The position numbers and the translations under genes are program-made. Of a stretch of DNA of 7,919 nt, positions 6,148 through 7,919 are shown one piece after another. Positions within the stretch are counted from its first letter, which is position 1, and every line of letters begins with the position of its first letter. Where the stretch lies: contig JACCVM010000052.1 in the NCBI GenBank assembly GCA_013698135.1, positions 1 to 7,919 of the forward strand, written 5' to 3'. This stretch comes from Euzebyaceae bacterium (GTDB lineage Bacteria > Actinomycetota > Nitriliruptoria > Euzebyales > Egibacteraceae). Under the pieces are notes generated by a model that was not told where the DNA came from, made no database searches, and saw nothing but the letters and a program-made list of their open reading frames with translations.

Positions 6148-7015
6148 GTGGCGTTACCTGGCCAATGAGGTGGCCATCGGCCTGCGCCGCAACCTGCTGA
6201 TGACGCTGGCGACGGTCGTGACCGTGACGGTCAGCCTGGCCCTACTCGGGGCCGGCATGCTGGTGCAGCTCCAGGTCGACAAGGCTCAACGTGTGCTTTA
6301 CGGTGAGGTCGAGATCTCGATCTTCCTACTCGACAGCATCTCCGCCGACCAGCGGACATCGCTGGAACAGGATCTGAGCGACACGGGCCTGGTGCAGGAG
6401 ATCATCTACGTCTCCAAGGAGCAAGCCTACCGCGACGTGCAGGAGATCTTCGCCGGTGACGAGACCATCCTGGAGTCGGTCACGCCCGAGATCCTTCCCG
6501 CATCGTTCCGCGTCAAGTTGGACGATCCGCAGCAGTTCGAGGTCGTGGCCTCGCAGTTCCAGGCCTATCCCGGCGTCGAGGAGGTCGTCGACCAGCGGGA
6601 GGTCCTGGACAAGTTCTTCCGCATCATGAACGCCTTGCGCAATGGTGCCGTGGCGGTGGCGTTGTTGCAGTTGTTCGCCGCCGCCGCCCTGATCTCCAAC
6701 ACCATTCGCATCACCGCGTTCGCCCGACGTGAACAGACCGGGATCATGAAGTTGGTGGGTGCGACCAATTGGTACATCCGCCTGCCGTTTATCTTAGAGG
6801 GCATCACCGCCGGCATCGTCGGGGCGCTGGCCGCGGGTGGCCTGCTGTGGCTCGGCGAGGCGACGCTGGTCAGCCGGTTGAAGGGCGAGGTCAACTTCAT
6901 CCCATTTATTACCACCGCTGACGTCTGGCGCGTCATCCCGGTGCTGGTGTTGCTCGGCGCCGGCCTCGCGGCGGTGGCGGCGTTTCTGTCACTGCGACGA
7001 TTCCTCGATGTGTGA
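6137..7015 (+). CDS. ftsX: Cell division permease-like protein FtsX
   Basis: Membrane subunit of FtsEX. The 292 residues show the FtsX layout: a short basic cytoplasmic N-tail, first membrane helix at about 21-42, an extracellular domain at about 45-165, then helices at about 171-193, 217-240 and 266-287. The extracellular domain carries the usual V-E-I-S-I-F-L at 58-64 and Y-V-S-K-E-Q-A at 91-97. The cytoplasmic stretch R197-R-E-Q-T-G-I-M-K-L-V-G-A-T-N-W-Y-I is the conserved FtsX coupling segment that contacts FtsE. The protein ends right after the fourth helix with L-R-R-F-L-D-V. Its extracellular domain is expected to bind a coiled-coil hydrolase or activator; a fitting candidate follows downstream. 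ATG 6137 overlaps the ftsE stop. Confidence 0.96.
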   Translation: MGARWRYLANEVAIGLRRNLLMTLATVVTVTVSLALLGAGMLVQLQVDKAQRVLYGEVEISIFLLDSISADQRTSLEQDLSDTGLVQEIIYVSKEQAYRDVQEIFAGDETILESVTPEILPASFRVKLDDPQQFEVVASQFQAYPGVEEVVDQREVLDKFFRIMNALRNGAVAVALLQLFAAAALISNTIRITAFARREQTGIMKLVGATNWYIRLPFILEGITAGIVGALAAGGLLWLGEATLVSRLKGEVNFIPFITTADVWRVIPVLVLLGAGLAAVAAFLSLRRFLDV

Positions 7016-7122
7016 TCCCCAAAGATCCAGTGCAATCCCTGTCGACAGCTATGGGGACTGTGGGGACCGCGGGTTACCGCAGAAGCTGGATACTTGCAGA
7101 CGACACGTCTAGGTTTACCCGG
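7016..7122. other. Intergenic region with short repeats between ftsX and the coiled-coil gene
   Basis: It holds TCCCCA (7016-7021) facing TGGGGA (7052-7057), which could form a weak stem enclosing a perfect 10-bp palindrome CTGTCGACAG (7039-7048). TGGGGAC is also repeated directly at 7052-7058 and 7061-7067. No U tract follows, so a terminator call is not justified. The right end carries the promoter listed separately. Confidence 0.4.
7087..7115 (+). promoter_or_regulatory. Predicted promoter giving a leaderless mRNA for the coiled-coil gene
   Basis: TGGATA (7087-7092) and TAGGTT (7110-7115) are separated by 17 bp. The -10 ends 7 nt before the ATG at 7123, so the expected transcription start falls on or next to the A of the start codon. 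No Shine-Dalgarno site precedes this ATG, which agrees with leaderless translation, a frequent mode in actinobacteria. Confidence 0.5.
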
Positions 7123-7919
7123 ATGATCGAACGGAGGCGGCCCGTCCTGGTGCGGTTGTTGGTCGCCGCCTGCCTCGTCAGCCTGCTGTTTCCCGTCTCC
7201 CCGGCCTCGGCGGCCGGTCCCCGCGACGAGCTCGGGCAGGTCAAGGACCGCCTCGAAGACGCCCGTACTGGCCTGCGCCATGTCGCCCTGCGCAAGCGCG
7301 CTGAGCTGGTCGATCTGCAGGTGCTCGACTCCCGCCGCGCGGCATTGGATCGTGAGCTGGCGGGCCTCAACGCCGAGCTCGACGTCGCTCAAGGCGTCCT
7401 GGATGACGCTGAGGCCGCGTTACAGCGCACGACCTCCAGGCTTCTGGCCACCCGGGAACGCCTCGACCGCACGCGCCGGCGGTTGGCTGCCCGCCAAGAT
7501 GACTTCGCGTCGCGGGCCCGCGCCTCCTACATGTACGGCGGCTCCGGTGCCTACGCGGGCCTGGTGTTCGACATGGACAACGCCGAGGAGTTCTCCCGTG
7601 GTGTGAAGTACGCCCGGGCAGTGCTGCAGCATGACCACGAGCAGGTCGTCGCCATCTCCAGCCTCGAGCGGCAGGTGCTGCGGACCACCATCGCGTTGCA
7701 GCGGCTGCAGGCCGAGCACACCCGGCAGCGCGCCGTCGCCGTTGCGGAACGCAACGCCGTCGCCGCCATCGTCGCCCGGCGCGAGGCGGTCGCGGCCCAG
7801 GTGGCAGAGCAGGTCGAGGTCCACAAGGAGACGGTTTCCGAGCTGGAGGGCGATCGCCGCACGTATGCCGCGATGGTCGAACAGCTGCGATTGGAAAGCG
7901 CCCAGCTGGAGGCCGAGCT
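7123..7919 (+). CDS. Secreted coiled-coil protein, PcsB/EnvC/RipC-like peptidoglycan hydrolase or activator, partial
   Basis: The visible 265 residues begin with a signal peptide: basic E-R-R-R, hydrophobic core about 8-24, and an A-S-A site after residue 30. A lipobox-like V-A-A-C17 lies within the core, but the hydrophobic run continues past it, so ordinary signal peptidase cleavage is favoured. Charged heptad-like stretches rich in Leu, Ala, Arg and Glu follow at about 34-125 and 171-265, predicted as long coiled coils. Between them is a short non-coil part, R131-A-R-A-S-Y-M-Y-G-G, then A-G-L-V-F-D-M-D-N-A-E-E-F-S-R, which resembles the turn region of PcsB/EnvC-type proteins. The catalytic domain (NlpC/P60 or M23), if present, is beyond the right edge. 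Position directly after ftsEX suggests it is the extracellular partner of FtsX. I do not assign a symbol because the C-terminus is missing. Confidence 0.85.
   Translation, partial: MIERRRPVLVRLLVAACLVSLLFPVSPASAAGPRDELGQVKDRLEDARTGLRHVALRKRAELVDLQVLDSRRAALDRELAGLNAELDVAQGVLDDAEAALQRTTSRLLATRERLDRTRRRLAARQDDFASRARASYMYGGSGAYAGLVFDMDNAEEFSRGVKYARAVLQHDHEQVVAISSLERQVLRTTIALQRLQAEHTRQRAVAVAERNAVAAIVARREAVAAQVAEQVEVHKETVSELEGDRRTYAAMVEQLRLESAQLEAE

Noticed and set aside
7016..7067. Terminator after ftsX
   Set aside because: The TCCCCA/TGGGGA stem is short, its loop is long and no T tract follows.
6565..7392. Minus-strand open frame across the ftsX end and the next gene
   Set aside because: It crosses two well-supported plus-strand genes and the promoter between them, with no domain signal.
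1..7919. tRNA, rRNA, CRISPR array, transposase or prophage genes
   Set aside because: I saw no repeat arrays, cloverleaf-like segments, terminal repeats or mobile-element protein motifs on either strand.

Overview
The window is GC-rich and densely coded, with GTG starts, actinobacterial-style -10 hexamers (TAGGCT, TAGGTT), a Tat-type lipoprotein signal and an ftsE-ftsX-coiled-coil secreted protein order. This fits a high-GC Gram-positive bacterium (Actinomycetota). I cannot place it more finely from the sequence. No mobile element, CRISPR array, tRNA or rRNA is visible.

Left part (1-3974, minus strand): a sugar-uptake and hydrolysis operon. It is transcribed leftwards in the order GH2 glycoside hydrolase, extracellular sugar-binding lipoprotein, MalF-type ABC permease (cut by the window edge). 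The genes are tightly packed: 12 bp between the first two and 6 bp between the next two, with Shine-Dalgarno sites placed at or inside the 3' end of the preceding gene. The hydrolase has no signal peptide, so the likely scheme is import of an intact glycoside followed by cleavage in the cytoplasm.

Divergent control region (3975-4179): a sigma70-like promoter for the GH2 operon contains an inverted repeat (GAAAG-TTCG-CTTTC) between its -35 and -10 boxes, plus a further half-site. This looks like a repressor operator that could control both directions. On the other side, galK (4180-5271, plus strand) encodes galactokinase. Together the hydrolase, transporter and galactokinase suggest use of a galactose-containing glycoside; this is inference from context.

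Right part (5272-7919, plus strand): after a 24-bp perfect palindrome comes a cell-division and cell-wall module. It consists of ftsE (ATPase) and ftsX (membrane subunit), overlapping by 11 bp, then a secreted coiled-coil protein of the PcsB/EnvC/RipC type, cut by the right edge. The last gene has a promoter placed so that its transcript would be leaderless. FtsEX typically spans the membrane and activates such a coiled-coil peptidoglycan hydrolase or hydrolase activator outside the cell, so these three genes probably work as one machine.
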